Source: Hyphomicrobium_A sp964405975
GTDB taxonomy: Bacteria > Pseudomonadota > Alphaproteobacteria > Rhizobiales > Hyphomicrobiaceae
Assembly (NCBI GenBank): GCA_964405975.1
Contig: CAYOPW010000013.1
Coordinates: 1-46,706, forward strand
DNA length: 46,706 bases
Reading direction: 5' to 3'
Shown here: positions 1 to 8,402 of the stretch, in pieces
How the letters are laid out: each line of letters begins with the position of its first letter
How positions within the stretch are numbered: position 1 is the stretch's first letter
Position numbers and translations under genes: made by a program
Notes under the pieces: generated by a model
The model's database searches: none
What the model saw: only the letters and a program-made list of their open reading frames with translations
What the model was told of the DNA's origin: nothing

Positions 1-9
1 CCGTATGAA

Positions 10-99
10 CTCCTGGAAACATATGGAACGTTTGACGTTTCCCACCGTTCCTCAAGTGTTTGATTTCTATGATTTCTGGCACTCCGCCCCTGGGCACCA
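10..99 (+). repeat. Dispersed 90-bp repeat, copy A
   Basis: An ungapped comparison by eye with 2594-2683 in the same orientation gives about 70 identical positions of 90. Both copies translate, in one frame, into a similar pattern (W..M..L.FP..PQVFD, then H..P.HH), so the repeat may derive from an old coding segment. The two copies enclose the pirin, GYD and FPASDP-tail genes. I cannot name the family. Confidence 0.65.
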
Positions 100-196
100 C
101 CACCGATTTCGCTCAATGTTTTCCCTCAATAATTCGTCGCCGAATTTCTCACCCGCGAATTTGCACACGCAAGTCACACAGTGCGTGGGGTCTTCG

Positions 197-225
197 ATGT
201 CCGCCATGCCCCCAAGAGCGGACAT
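197..225. repeat. Palindromic repeat (ATGTCCGC / GCGGACAT), copy 1
   Basis: ATGTCCGC at 197-204 and GCGGACAT at 218-225 form a perfect 8-bp inverted repeat with a 13-nt loop. Degenerate relatives lie at 44082-44109, 44689-44716 and 45952-45979. The translation across this element (MSAMPPRADI) is of the kind seen in the abundant short 'MSA..ADI' hypothetical ORFs of Bradyrhizobium-like genomes, which are repeats rather than genes. That last comparison is from memory. Confidence 0.6.
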
Positions 226-438
226 TCTCGTAGGCGGCGTCCAAGTCTGCCAAGTGCCAAAAGGGGACATCCGTGTTTTAGGGCGAATAAGCAGCGATCG
301 TTGAGACCGTGTAATAAGGCCCGTCGTTCGCCATATAGGACACTAAGGTCGCGAATTGCCGACTAGTGAAGGCATCGTCCTGCACGCAAATCCTTTTCCA
401 ACATGAACCTTCGACGGGGCCAGAAAAGGAGAACACTC

Positions 439-1302
439 ATGAGGAAGGTTCTCGGTGTCTACAGCAGCCCTCAACCCCATTGGGTCGGTGACGGGTTTCC
501 CGTCCGGTCGATATTCTCACCCAGCAGCCATGGGCAGAAGGTAAGCCCCTTTTTATTACTCGATTATGCGGGTCCGACGGCGTTCACGCCGACCGAGCAC
601 TCGCGCGGGGTCGAACAGCATCCGCACCGGGGCTTTGAGACGGTCACCATTGTCTACCAAGGCGAGCTGGAGCACCGTGATTCGACCGGCAATGGCGGGC
701 GCATCGGCCCTGGCGACGTGCAGTGGATGACGGCTGGATCTGGCATTCTGCATGAGGAGTTTCATTTCAAGGAGTTTTCATCCAAAGGCGGGACTCTGGA
801 GATGGTGCAGTTATGGGTGAACCTACCAGCCAAGGATAAGATGGCAGCCCCGAGGTACCAGACGCTGCTCGACATCGACATCCCGTCAGTCGACTTGTCG
901 GACGGCACCGGCACGATGCGCGTCGTTGCGGGCGACTATCAGGGTCACAAGGGTCCGGCGCAAACCTTTACGCCGATCAACATTTGGGATTTGCGCCTGC
1001 GTCAGGGCAAATCCACGTCTTTGACACTCCCCGACGGTCATACTGTCGGACTTGTCGTTCTGCATGGAACTGTGCTGGTTAATCGCAATCAGGTCGCTCG
1101 TGAGGCACAACTGGTGCTGCTCAATCGCGATCGCGGTGACATCACACTCGAAGCCAACAGCGACGCCACCGTGCTAATTTTAGGTGGCGAGCCAATCAAC
1201 GAGCCGGTCGTGGCTCACGGTCCGTTTGTGATGAACACAATCGGTGAGATTAAGAGGGCCATGCTCGATTTCGAGAGCGGCAAGTTTGGTTCCCTCCACT
1301 AA
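439..1302 (+). CDS. Pirin family protein
   Basis: The protein (287 aa from this start) belongs to the pirin group of the cupin superfamily, which bind iron in the N-terminal beta-barrel. Some bacterial members act as quercetin dioxygenases, others as regulators or redox sensors, so the reaction here is unknown. The N-terminal cupin shows the expected metal-ligand pattern HPHRGFETVT, followed by the G.GDVQWMTAGSGILHEE block that supplies the later His and Glu ligands. A second cupin half follows. An in-frame ATG exists at 403, but the ATG at 439 has a good ribosome binding site (AAAGGAG about 8 bases upstream) and begins directly with the conserved strand, so I prefer it. It is monocistronic or the first gene before a GYD-domain gene, 428 bp away. 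Family assignment is firm; function is not. Confidence 0.93.
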   Translation: MRKVLGVYSSPQPHWVGDGFPVRSIFSPSSHGQKVSPFLLLDYAGPTAFTPTEHSRGVEQHPHRGFETVTIVYQGELEHRDSTGNGGRIGPGDVQWMTAGSGILHEEFHFKEFSSKGGTLEMVQLWVNLPAKDKMAAPRYQTLLDIDIPSVDLSDGTGTMRVVAGDYQGHKGPAQTFTPINIWDLRLRQGKSTSLTLPDGHTVGLVVLHGTVLVNRNQVAREAQLVLLNRDRGDITLEANSDATVLILGGEPINEPVVAHGPFVMNTIGEIKRAMLDFESGKFGSLH

Positions 1303-1730
1303 TTGCAACTGAGACAGCATCGATAAGTGAATCGCGTTGTTCACGGCCGCCTGGATCCGTTGCGACCCCGCCACCACTAGATCTGAGTCAGAGGAATTCG
1401 CAAAGGCCTTCATCACAGAAGATATGATTGGCCGAGTTGAAATTGCTGCGCGTCGTGAAAATGGTCGAGTGCGATCTTCTGATCCGCAGCCTCCCGAAGC
1501 GGTGGCCAGTCACGCGCGTATGCCGTGTCATATGCCTGGAGTCCCGGCACCTGAGGAAATCCCACGTGTTGCGAAGGTTCTCCCCTTTGTTTGCGAGTCA
1601 ATAATCGGCAGAAGTGCTGGAGTGCGCGCACGTGAACTAATCTATTCACAAATGGTGTCTACCGCATAGTGCCAACTTGGCATAAAATATATCGACGACG
1701 GCTGGGCGGGTGGCCATGAAGGAGGCCTCC
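1303..1730. other. 428-bp interval without a supported gene
   Basis: Open frames of about 80-110 codons exist on both strands, but none has a recognisable motif, a ribosome binding site or a convincing protein composition. The interval presumably carries the promoter of the GYD-domain gene, though I cannot point to clear -35/-10 boxes. Confidence 0.4.
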
Positions 1731-2024
1731 ATGGCTAATTTTATTGTTCTCGCTAGCTTCACAGATCAGGGCATTCGCAACGTAAAGGAAACGATCGGAC
1801 GGGCCGAGGTCTTCAAAGAGTTGGCCAAAAAGGCGGGTGTTACGGTCAAGGACATGTATTGGACACTCGGACGGCATGACATCATTGCCATTTGCGAGGC
1901 ACCAAACGACGAGGCCGCGACCGCACTTATGTTGAGCACTGCCTCGCGCGGCAACGTACGCTCCGAAACGTTGCGCGCCTTCTCGTTCGGCGAAATAGAA
2001 AAGATTCTCGGTAAGATGGTCTGA
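1731..2024 (+). CDS. GYD domain-containing protein
   Basis: A 97-aa protein of the GYD family, small alpha/beta-barrel (ferredoxin-like) domains of unknown function that are common in Alphaproteobacteria and archaea. It begins MANFIVLASFTDQGIRNVKE, typical of the family, and later has the usual DMYWTLGRHDIIAICEAP core, where GRHDI replaces the eponymous GxYD stretch. An earlier in-frame ATG at 1710 is less likely, because AAGGAGG (1719-1725) sits five bases before the ATG at 1731. The next gene starts 39 bp downstream in the same direction, so the two probably share a transcript. No substrate can be proposed. Confidence 0.88.
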   Translation: MANFIVLASFTDQGIRNVKETIGRAEVFKELAKKAGVTVKDMYWTLGRHDIIAICEAPNDEAATALMLSTASRGNVRSETLRAFSFGEIEKILGKMV

Positions 2025-2062
2025 GGCGGCGCTGGTTAGCGTCAAGCCCACTTTTTATTTCG

Positions 2063-2428
2063 GTGCCGACCTACCACATGCGCGCTATGGCAAATGGTCA
2101 GGTAGTACTCGTGACCACTGAGCCGCTGGAAGGCGGGGAGCCTCTGCGGGCGGTCTACTACGTCGCTGAGGAGAATCCGGTCAAGGCAAAGGCCATTGTA
2201 GCAGCCGTAATGGCGCCCAACGAAAGAGCCGCGACGTTGAGGGTGCTCCCAGAAGTGGAAATTAAGGCGATCGGATTGAGGCCCGGCGACTTCGTGAGGA
2301 AGGACGACCGCAAGGACGAGGTCGATGAGGAGCTTGATGAGGCGCTGAAAGGCACCTTTCCCGCGAGCGACCCTGTTTCACTTGAGGATCCGCTCGTGGC
2401 GGGTGGTGTATGGAGGACTCCCAAGTAG
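2063..2428 (+). CDS. Small protein with FPASDP tail, unknown function
   Basis: A 121-aa protein starting at GTG. I do not recognise the N-terminal two thirds. The C-terminal part is very acidic and lysine-rich (KDDRKDEVDEELDEALK), followed by the GTFPASDPVS tail. That tail recurs at the end of many small Rhizobiales stress-associated proteins whose function is not established. It lies 38 bp behind the GYD-domain gene and is probably cotranscribed with it. A hairpin at 2474-2498 may end the unit. An alternative start is the ATG at 2078, or the ATG at 2087. Confidence 0.7.
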   Translation: MPTYHMRAMANGQVVLVTTEPLEGGEPLRAVYYVAEENPVKAKAIVAAVMAPNERAATLRVLPEVEIKAIGLRPGDFVRKDDRKDEVDEELDEALKGTFPASDPVSLEDPLVAGGVWRTPK

Positions 2429-2473
2429 AGCGCAGGGGGACCGGTTTAACGGTTCTGTTTTCACGATTGATCC

Positions 2474-2498
2474 GGCGATCATCAGATTTCTGATCGCC
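2474..2498 (+). terminator. Possible terminator hairpin
   Basis: GGCGATCA (2474-2481) and TGATCGCC (2491-2498) pair perfectly over 8 bp around a 9-nt loop, 45 bp after the FPASDP-tail gene. No T-run follows, so it may be a Rho-type end, an RNA-stabilising hairpin, or incidental. Confidence 0.35.
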
Positions 2499-2593
2499 TG
2501 CGGCGCGATAGACTAGGGCATCCCTCACGACCGTGGCCGCTCCCCGCGCACCTAGCCCAACGGCTCTCTTGGCGAGAAAAATACCCGACGAAA

Positions 2594-2683
2594 CGCCTGG
2601 GAACAAATGGGATGTTTATCGTTTCCCAGGGCGCCTCAAGTATTCGATTTGTCTGAATTCCGGCACCCCGGCCCTGAGCACCA
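2594..2683 (+). repeat. Dispersed 90-bp repeat, copy B
   Basis: This is the partner of 10-99: same orientation, about 78% identical over 90 ungapped positions, with the best-kept blocks CGTTTCCCA and CCTCAAGT. It lies in the 332-bp gene-free interval between the FPASDP-tail gene and the convergent CcmI-like gene. Nothing else is evident in that interval. Confidence 0.65.
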
Positions 2684-2760
2684 TTTCAATCAACGACTCG
2701 CATCTTGTCAGGCTTAGGAATGCTTCAGCCGTGGCAAGAGGACGAGACTGCAACGGATGC

Positions 2761-3855
2761 TCATTCGGCGACCGTGACGTTGAGCGCCTGTGCTGCCAGG
2801 CGGATCCGCTCCTTGGTTTTGGGATCTTTGGCAAAGATGTCCAAGGCTCTTTTTAGGGCCGCTTTGGCTTCCGCCTGTTCGCTCAGTACCATCCGCGAAC
2901 GAATGAGCATGATCCACCCTTCCGGATCGTTTGGCGCGTTCTCTAAGCGCGTTGCGAGACGTTCGACCATGTCCCGCGCCATGGTCTGGCGATCCTGCGG
3001 CGTCAACTTGCTTGCGTTCTCCACGTCCTTCGCTGTCGGGCCGGTCTCATGCGGCGTCGTGGCGGCGTTGGGCGCGCTCGTTGACTGTGGAAGTGGCGGC
3101 AGCGATCTATTGACATCGGTTCCCGACTGCCGCGCGACTTCCACAATGCGTTCTCGCAGATCTGTCGACCATTCTGCGCCCTCTGGCGCGTTGTTCAGCA
3201 ACGCGATCCAAATGTCGAGCGCGGATTTGACATCGCCATTTTGAAGGTCGGCCTGGCCGGAATAGAAACGCGCGCGCACATCGTTCTGATCCAATTCGAG
3301 CGCGGACTTAAAGGTCTTGAGAGCTTCCGCGGTCACCTGGCCCTTTGCGGCAGCAACCAACGCTTCTCCTCGCAAGGATCGGAGTATTGCATTGCCGGTA
3401 TCCAACTCGGCGGCCCGGCGGTAGGCTTCGGCTGCGTTAAGAAACCGCTGCTTCCTGAAGTGGGACCAGCCGAGAACCCGCCACCCATCAACGTCGTTGG
3501 GATAAGCCTCTAGCGACGCTTCCAGGCGGCCGATTAAGGTGTCAATATCTCCCGCGTGCATGGAGCCGGCGACATTGCCCGGCATCGACTGCTCGAGCGC
3601 GGCAAATGCAGCCTCCGGATCAAAGGAGCGCGCTCCTTTGATCGAATTGTTTTGGAGCGCGAAGATCATTCCAACACACAAAATAAGAACAGAGGGAACG
3701 CCGACGGTAAACATGAGGAAACGATGCGATCGTGTGTGCCGCGTTACAGCGCCTTGCATGCCGCCAACATCGGAAGCAGCAGCCGCAGCATGTTCTGGAG
3801 CGGGTGTGTTGCCGTCCTGACTGTGCGGTTCGTGCCGTTTCCTGTCAGCGGTCAT
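2761..3855 (-). CDS. CcmI/CycH-like TPR protein (apocytochrome c chaperone)
   Basis: The protein (364 aa from this start) has a cytoplasmic N-terminus, one membrane segment (about residues 46-68) and a large C-terminal part built of tetratricopeptide repeats (GWRVLGWSHFRKQRF.NAAEAYRRAAEL is the first, by segments). It ends with the kind of C-terminal block found in CcmI. CcmI holds the C-termini of apocytochromes c in the periplasm and passes them to the haem lyase CcmF/CcmH. Unlike canonical CcmI it lacks the second N-terminal membrane helix, and no other ccm gene is nearby. It faces away from a cluster encoding 19 CXXCH motifs, so it may be a dedicated chaperone for those cytochromes (inference). 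The start at ATG 3855 has GGAG nearby; an upstream frame to 3987 lacks a plausible protein character. A 26-bp palindrome lies within codons 72-79. Confidence 0.8.
   Translation of the reverse strand: MTADRKRHEPHSQDGNTPAPEHAAAAASDVGGMQGAVTRHTRSHRFLMFTVGVPSVLILCVGMIFALQNNSIKGARSFDPEAAFAALEQSMPGNVAGSMHAGDIDTLIGRLEASLEAYPNDVDGWRVLGWSHFRKQRFLNAAEAYRRAAELDTGNAILRSLRGEALVAAAKGQVTAEALKTFKSALELDQNDVRARFYSGQADLQNGDVKSALDIWIALLNNAPEGAEWSTDLRERIVEVARQSGTDVNRSLPPLPQSTSAPNAATTPHETGPTAKDVENASKLTPQDRQTMARDMVERLATRLENAPNDPEGWIMLIRSRMVLSEQAEAKAALKRALDIFAKDPKTKERIRLAAQALNVTVAE
3618..3643. repeat. 26-bp perfect palindrome inside the CcmI-like gene
   Basis: The half-site GATCAAAGGAGCG is followed immediately by its exact reverse complement. 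It falls right after the membrane-segment codons and encodes the residues IKGARSFD. It could be a strong mRNA hairpin or a protein-binding site; a chance origin is unlikely but possible. Confidence 0.7.
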
Positions 3856-4518
3856 CGCTTTCCACTCCGTATTCAACGAATAAGCGTTAGTACGCTTTTT
3901 TCCTCCTCCTAATGTTTCTGGCGTATCTCGAATTCTGGTCAATGTGATGGCGCATGAACAAATCAGCATTTGAAAATACAGGCACAAGAAATGCTGTTCG
4001 ATTGAAAAAATGGTCTGGCTGATGTCATCACATTGAGCCTACTCCGTCCGGTCACTCTTTGATCTACTCAACAAATGCACAATAAATGTCCGACTTAGAG
4101 ATAAAGACTATTTCTCAGTTCAATATCTGGAATGCGGAACTCGGCGCCTTGCGTTCGGCACTTGTATCCAACGCTCGTCATGGCGAAGCGCCGCAAATCC
4201 CCGCGCAGAAGGCAAAAGTGGACCATGTTCGGTGTGCTGGCAGCGTTCGTGCGCTAGGCGCTCTCAGCCCGCATCACGACCAATAGCGCCATTTTTGAAT
4301 CGATACGAAATCCTCAAAACGAAAAAGGAAGGGGCAATCGCGGAAGAGCTTCCGGCATTGTGAGCGATTAATAATCAACGGTGACATTTGGTTTTAACCC
4401 CAACAATCACAACAACAATTTGTCACTAACTCAGCAACGTGATGCCGCTTTGTCAGAGTACGCGTTCAATCAATGCAGTGCGAACAACGTCAAGGCGCAT
4501 CTACGGGGGGGTGGATCC
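3856..4518. other. Divergent intergenic region of the cytochrome island
   Basis: About 660 bp separate the CcmI-like gene (minus strand) from the pentaheme cytochrome (plus strand), so promoters for both should lie here. I could not fix -35/-10 boxes. A short open frame at 4086-4286 has no recognisable features. An imperfect TTGA..TCAA pair at 4059-4071 has the wrong spacing for an FNR site. Confidence 0.4.
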
Positions 4519-6717
4519 GTGGAAAGTCCCGCAAGGCTTACGCTATTTATAATACTCTATCTTGGTGTCGCCGTTGCTACGAACCTTTATTTGCTTAGCC
4601 TAGCACATGCGCGTGAGCGGCCGATCGAAGAATACGGGCTGCGCAAAGTTAGCCAAGATGGAGATTCATTCCGGCAGTCGACATTTCGAATCGCTCAAGC
4701 AAGCGGTGTTGGCAAATCGTTGGCAAATTCCTCACAAGAGGGCAGCGAGAAGAAAAAACGTGCCAGCGCTGACGAGAGTATCGCTGCCCAAAGTGGAGAT
4801 CAGTCCGACGATCTTTTGCTAGAGGCCGATAAGATCTTGAAAGGCGACACGCCGCGAAAGCGTGGTCGAGCCTCAAAGAAGAGCGGTACGGTGGAGGCGA
4901 ACAAAGATGAGCCCGCACCGTCGGGAGATGAAGCGGCAACGCCTGGCACAGACAAGAAAGCGGCCGCGTCTGCGGAGACCGACCATCTCCAGCTGTTCGT
5001 TGAGAACCGCTATCCCTCCGCCAATACGTGCGGCGTCTGCCATCCCAAACACTATATGGAGTGGTCGGTCTCACAGCACGCGTATGCGCAACTCAGTCCG
5101 ATCTATCTGTCTCTCAATAACAAGATCAACCAGCTCGCCAATGGCTCCAATGGTGATTTCTGCCTGCGCTGCCATAATCCGGTGGGGGCGAACCTGGGCG
5201 AAAGTTCTTTTGCTTCCAATCTCGACCGCCATCCGACGTCGCGCGAAGGCATTACGTGCGTCACCTGCCATCGCATCAGCAAGAACTACAACAAGGCAAG
5301 CGGACGTCTCGCGCTCGTCGAAGGCGGCCTAACCGAACCTGTGTTTGGCCCGGAAGGCAATGCAGGGGTCGAGCAAGTCTTGAAGAAACCGGAGAAGTAC
5401 CGGGTTGTGACAGACCCCGAAAAGCCGGGCCGCAAGATCCATACTGAGGCCAAGGTCTTTGCCCCGATCAAGACGCCGACCTTTTGCGGCTCTTGCCATG
5501 ATGTGACGCTGTTCAACGGCTTCCGGCTCGAAGAAGCTTTTAGTGAGTATCGCCTGTCACCGGCCGCGCAAAATGGCGTCACGTGCCAGGACTGCCACAT
5601 GGGCAAGATCCAAGGACAGGCTTCGGGCTATGAAACGGGACCGGCCGCGATCGTTGGTGAAGTGCCGACCAAGGCACGAAAACTGACAAGCCATCTGTTT
5701 TCCGGTCCGGATTATCCGGTCATTCACCCAGGCATCTTTCCCCACAACCAGGAAGCCGCCGCCTTTAAGACCATGCGCGAATGGCTCCAGTTCAAACACA
5801 AAGAGGGTTGGGGCACGGATAAATTCGAAGACAACGTGCCCAATGGCTACAAGTTCCCCAAGGCTTGGCAATCGGTCGATGACCGCTACGATGCACGAGA
5901 GATCCTCAACAAACAGTTCGAGTTGCTGGAGTTTGCCAAGCGCAAACGGCTCGAAGTGTTGCAAAACGGTTTTGTCCTCGATCAGATCGTGACCGAGAAG
6001 GCCGATGAGAGCGGGCTCGAGTTTCGCGTCCAGGTCAGAAACGGAACCGATGGGCACAACGTTCCAACAGGCTTTACGGGCGAGCGGCTAGTCTGGCTTG
6101 ACGTGACGGTTCGCGACAAGAATGGAACGGTTGTCTTCCGCTCAGGGGACCGAGATCCGAACGGCGATCTTAGAGACGGCCATTCGTCCTTTGTGCACGC
6201 CGGCAAGGCCGAGCTTGATCCTTATCTGTTTAGCCTGCAGTCCATCTTTGTCACACAAAACGGGCGCGGCGGTGAGATCGAACACGTCATTCCTATTCCG
6301 TATCCGCAGTTCGCCCTTCCGCGTGTGCTCCCCTCCACAACCTCCCTGGTCTTTACTGGCGAGCCGGCGACGGAGCGCAATCACAAAAAGGGAATTGAGC
6401 CAAATGGACAAAGGTGGGCGTCCTACAGTGTGAAAGGGAGTGCGCTTACGGGGCAGGGTCCATACAAGGCTACCGTCATGCTGAAAGCGCAGGCCGTCCC
6501 TGTAAACCTGTTGCTCGCGATACAGGATGTCGGTTTCGACTTCGAGATGACACCAGGTCAAATTGGGAAAGAGCTGATCGCAGGCACTCAGGTGCTCTGG
6601 GAAAAGAGCCTCGTCCTTGACGTTCATTCGGGAGGTGGCGGAGAGGAGCTACCATGGCTCAGGAAGCAAGCGGGTAACGACGAAAACCAAACTCTAAACG
6701 GATGGTCCGTGCGGTGA
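4519..6717 (+). CDS. Pentaheme cytochrome c554-like protein
   Basis: The protein has five CXXCH haem-binding motifs: CGVCH, CLRCH, CVTCH, CGSCH and CQDCH, at residues 171, 215, 247, 323 and 356 from this start. Their spacing resembles the cytochrome c554 family. The N-terminus is a basic residue, a long hydrophobic segment and AHA, fitting a Sec signal or anchor. A charged low-complexity linker (about residues 65-155) follows before the haem domain. The C-terminal 250 residues form a haem-free beta-rich domain (HNVPTGFTGERLVWLDV) that may bind a partner. The frame is open back to a GTG at 4381, but that extension (Asn-rich, no signal character) is unconvincing; the GTG at 4519 follows a G-rich stretch. 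It heads a plus-strand set with the beta-barrel and the reductase. Electron carrier in the periplasm is likely; enzymatic activity cannot be excluded. Confidence 0.85.
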   Translation: MESPARLTLFIILYLGVAVATNLYLLSLAHARERPIEEYGLRKVSQDGDSFRQSTFRIAQASGVGKSLANSSQEGSEKKKRASADESIAAQSGDQSDDLLLEADKILKGDTPRKRGRASKKSGTVEANKDEPAPSGDEAATPGTDKKAAASAETDHLQLFVENRYPSANTCGVCHPKHYMEWSVSQHAYAQLSPIYLSLNNKINQLANGSNGDFCLRCHNPVGANLGESSFASNLDRHPTSREGITCVTCHRISKNYNKASGRLALVEGGLTEPVFGPEGNAGVEQVLKKPEKYRVVTDPEKPGRKIHTEAKVFAPIKTPTFCGSCHDVTLFNGFRLEEAFSEYRLSPAAQNGVTCQDCHMGKIQGQASGYETGPAAIVGEVPTKARKLTSHLFSGPDYPVIHPGIFPHNQEAAAFKTMREWLQFKHKEGWGTDKFEDNVPNGYKFPKAWQSVDDRYDAREILNKQFELLEFAKRKRLEVLQNGFVLDQIVTEKADESGLEFRVQVRNGTDGHNVPTGFTGERLVWLDVTVRDKNGTVVFRSGDRDPNGDLRDGHSSFVHAGKAELDPYLFSLQSIFVTQNGRGGEIEHVIPIPYPQFALPRVLPSTTSLVFTGEPATERNHKKGIEPNGQRWASYSVKGSALTGQGPYKATVMLKAQAVPVNLLLAIQDVGFDFEMTPGQIGKELIAGTQVLWEKSLVLDVHSGGGGEELPWLRKQAGNDENQTLNGWSVR

Positions 6718-6792
6718 AGCGTTAGGGGACATGAACAACAACAATACCCGCTAGAAGCCGTTTCCAGTTTTGCGTCCGGGTTCCAGAAATCT

Positions 6793-8367
6793 ATGAAAAT
6801 ACTGAATTGCAACAATGCTGTAGGCCACAAACGTCGCATCGCGATTATCACGATGTTGGTGTGTTTCTTCGACGCATCCGCGATTGCTCATGCGGATGAG
6901 GAGCCTTATGGCGAAGCGACCTACTCTGACGAGGCCATTGAGATTAACGCGGAGGCTACTGAACCTTGGTATAATTGGTTTTGGCCCATTGGCGATCGGG
7001 TCGAGGTTAAGACGCTCAAAGACGGCTACGTTCCGTTCCGAACCGAGAGTTCACCTATCCCGTCGGATCGTCTCCCCGCCCGGCCTGAACTTGCGGTTGA
7101 GATTGGCAATGGTTTCCTTGACACCGGCAAGCTCGATGAGGGGTTTGAGGTTCCGGTTATAGGCGCCGTATGGCAGCCGAGACTGTGGGCCTACGCCATC
7201 AATCGTACCGCCTTCCAGTCATACAACAACGGTGCGCCCGGCAACGTCAGAGAGACCGAGATCGCCAACCGTCTGGACCTCTTCGTCAACCTTCAACTCA
7301 CGGGAACCGAGAAGCTCCTCGTAGGTCTTCGCTCTCTTGATAACAACCAGCCCAACAAGTTTACGCGCTATACGTTTTCGGGGCGCAGCGAGGGCTTCAA
7401 TGATGAACTGAATCTCGGCCTGGAGACCTTGTTCTTCGAAGGCGACGTCGGGAGCCTCTTCCCCTTTCTTGATCAATCCGGCGTCAAGCCAATTGACTAT
7501 GGCTTTACGGTGGGCCGCCAGCCTGTCATTTTTCAGGAAGGGATTCTTATCAACGATACGATTGATGCTTTCGGTCTCATCCGGAACAACATTCCGTTTC
7601 CCGGGACTTCAAACTTTAGAGTCTCCACCATGTGGGGCTGGAATCGCCTCGACCGGAATGATGCGGGGCGCAACTCCGATCAGAATATGTATGGCGCATT
7701 CATTGCCGCTGACACGCATCTGAGCACCTACAATCTCGATATGATTTACGTCGACGACAATGCTCAAGACGGACTCGAATCAGACGGTTTTTATATCGGC
7801 GCATCCGCAATTCAACGCTTACCGTACTTTTACGGCATCAGTACCGCATTTCGCGTGAACGCGTCGATTGCGCTCGACGATAAGGTCCCAAGCACGGTCG
7901 GCGGAAGTGTTGTCGGCGATGGGGTGTTGCTTACTGCGGAATTTTCCAAGACCGTCAAAGGTTCAGATGACATCGTTTATTTCAACCCGTTCTTGGGGAT
8001 CGGAAACTACACGCAGGCTGGTCGCGAAGCTGTCGTGGGCGGCCCGTTGGCAAACACAGGCATCCTGTTCGCATCGCCCAACCTCAGCACGTACCTATCC
8101 GAGTTAAATCCTTTCATACTCGACGACGTCATTGGCGCAGCAATTGGATACCAGGCCTTCTTCGATCACGGGCGCCGCAATTTGATCATGGAGATTGCGG
8201 GGCGAAAGGATCTATCAGGCAATGGATTCGACAGCTTAGGGTTCGGACTTCAGCTTCAGCAGGCCGTCGGACAACACTTCCAGTTCACATATGAGGCTTT
8301 CTACACATTGAATGAAGTCGGAGACAACGGCTTAGGCGGGCGGGTCGAGATGCAGGTCGTCTACTGA
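6793..8367 (+). CDS. Outer-membrane beta-barrel protein (porin-like)
   Basis: A 524-aa protein with an N-terminal signal peptide ending at AHA before DEEPYG. It then shows alternating hydrophobic/polar strands rich in Tyr, Phe, Asn and Gly, and ends in an aromatic residue (MQVVY), a usual sign of outer-membrane barrels. Glycine- and aromatic-rich strands such as FGLQLQQAVGQHFQFTYEAF support a barrel. The nearest family I can suggest is alginate-export/porin-like proteins; I cannot assign a substrate. It lies 75 bp behind the pentaheme cytochrome and 35 bp before the reductase, so the three are probably one operon. Its position suggests an outer-membrane partner for the cytochromes, comparable in role to MtrB/PioB, but I do not see sequence evidence for homology to those. 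No strong ribosome binding site precedes the ATG. Confidence 0.75.
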   Translation: MKILNCNNAVGHKRRIAIITMLVCFFDASAIAHADEEPYGEATYSDEAIEINAEATEPWYNWFWPIGDRVEVKTLKDGYVPFRTESSPIPSDRLPARPELAVEIGNGFLDTGKLDEGFEVPVIGAVWQPRLWAYAINRTAFQSYNNGAPGNVRETEIANRLDLFVNLQLTGTEKLLVGLRSLDNNQPNKFTRYTFSGRSEGFNDELNLGLETLFFEGDVGSLFPFLDQSGVKPIDYGFTVGRQPVIFQEGILINDTIDAFGLIRNNIPFPGTSNFRVSTMWGWNRLDRNDAGRNSDQNMYGAFIAADTHLSTYNLDMIYVDDNAQDGLESDGFYIGASAIQRLPYFYGISTAFRVNASIALDDKVPSTVGGSVVGDGVLLTAEFSKTVKGSDDIVYFNPFLGIGNYTQAGREAVVGGPLANTGILFASPNLSTYLSELNPFILDDVIGAAIGYQAFFDHGRRNLIMEIAGRKDLSGNGFDSLGFGLQLQQAVGQHFQFTYEAFYTLNEVGDNGLGGRVEMQVVY

Positions 8368-8402
8368 ACGGTCGCACAACCACGGACGCGGAGAACATAA
8401 AC

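Larger units (their letters stand above)
1..438. other. Gene-free left edge with repeat remnants
   Basis: I see no convincing gene in this stretch. It carries one copy of a 90-bp dispersed repeat (10-99) and one palindromic repeat (197-225). The open frames here translate into the low-complexity type of product that such repeats give in Rhizobiales genomes and have no ribosome binding site worth naming. The pirin gene begins just after, with its own ribosome binding site. Confidence 0.6.

Noticed and set aside
5..304. 99-codon open frame at the window start
   Set aside because: It is the translation of two repeat elements, not a gene.
1337..1669. 110-codon open frame after pirin, and an opposing frame at 1413-1649
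   Set aside because: Neither has a domain, a ribosome binding site or convincing composition.
4059..4071. FNR-like site TTGATCTACTCAA
   Set aside because: The half-sites are separated by one base too few for an FNR/FixK dimer, so I do not call it.
4086..4286. 66-codon open frame before the pentaheme cytochrome gene
   Set aside because: No recognisable domain, weak initiation context and no protein-like pattern; it sits in what must be a divergent promoter region.
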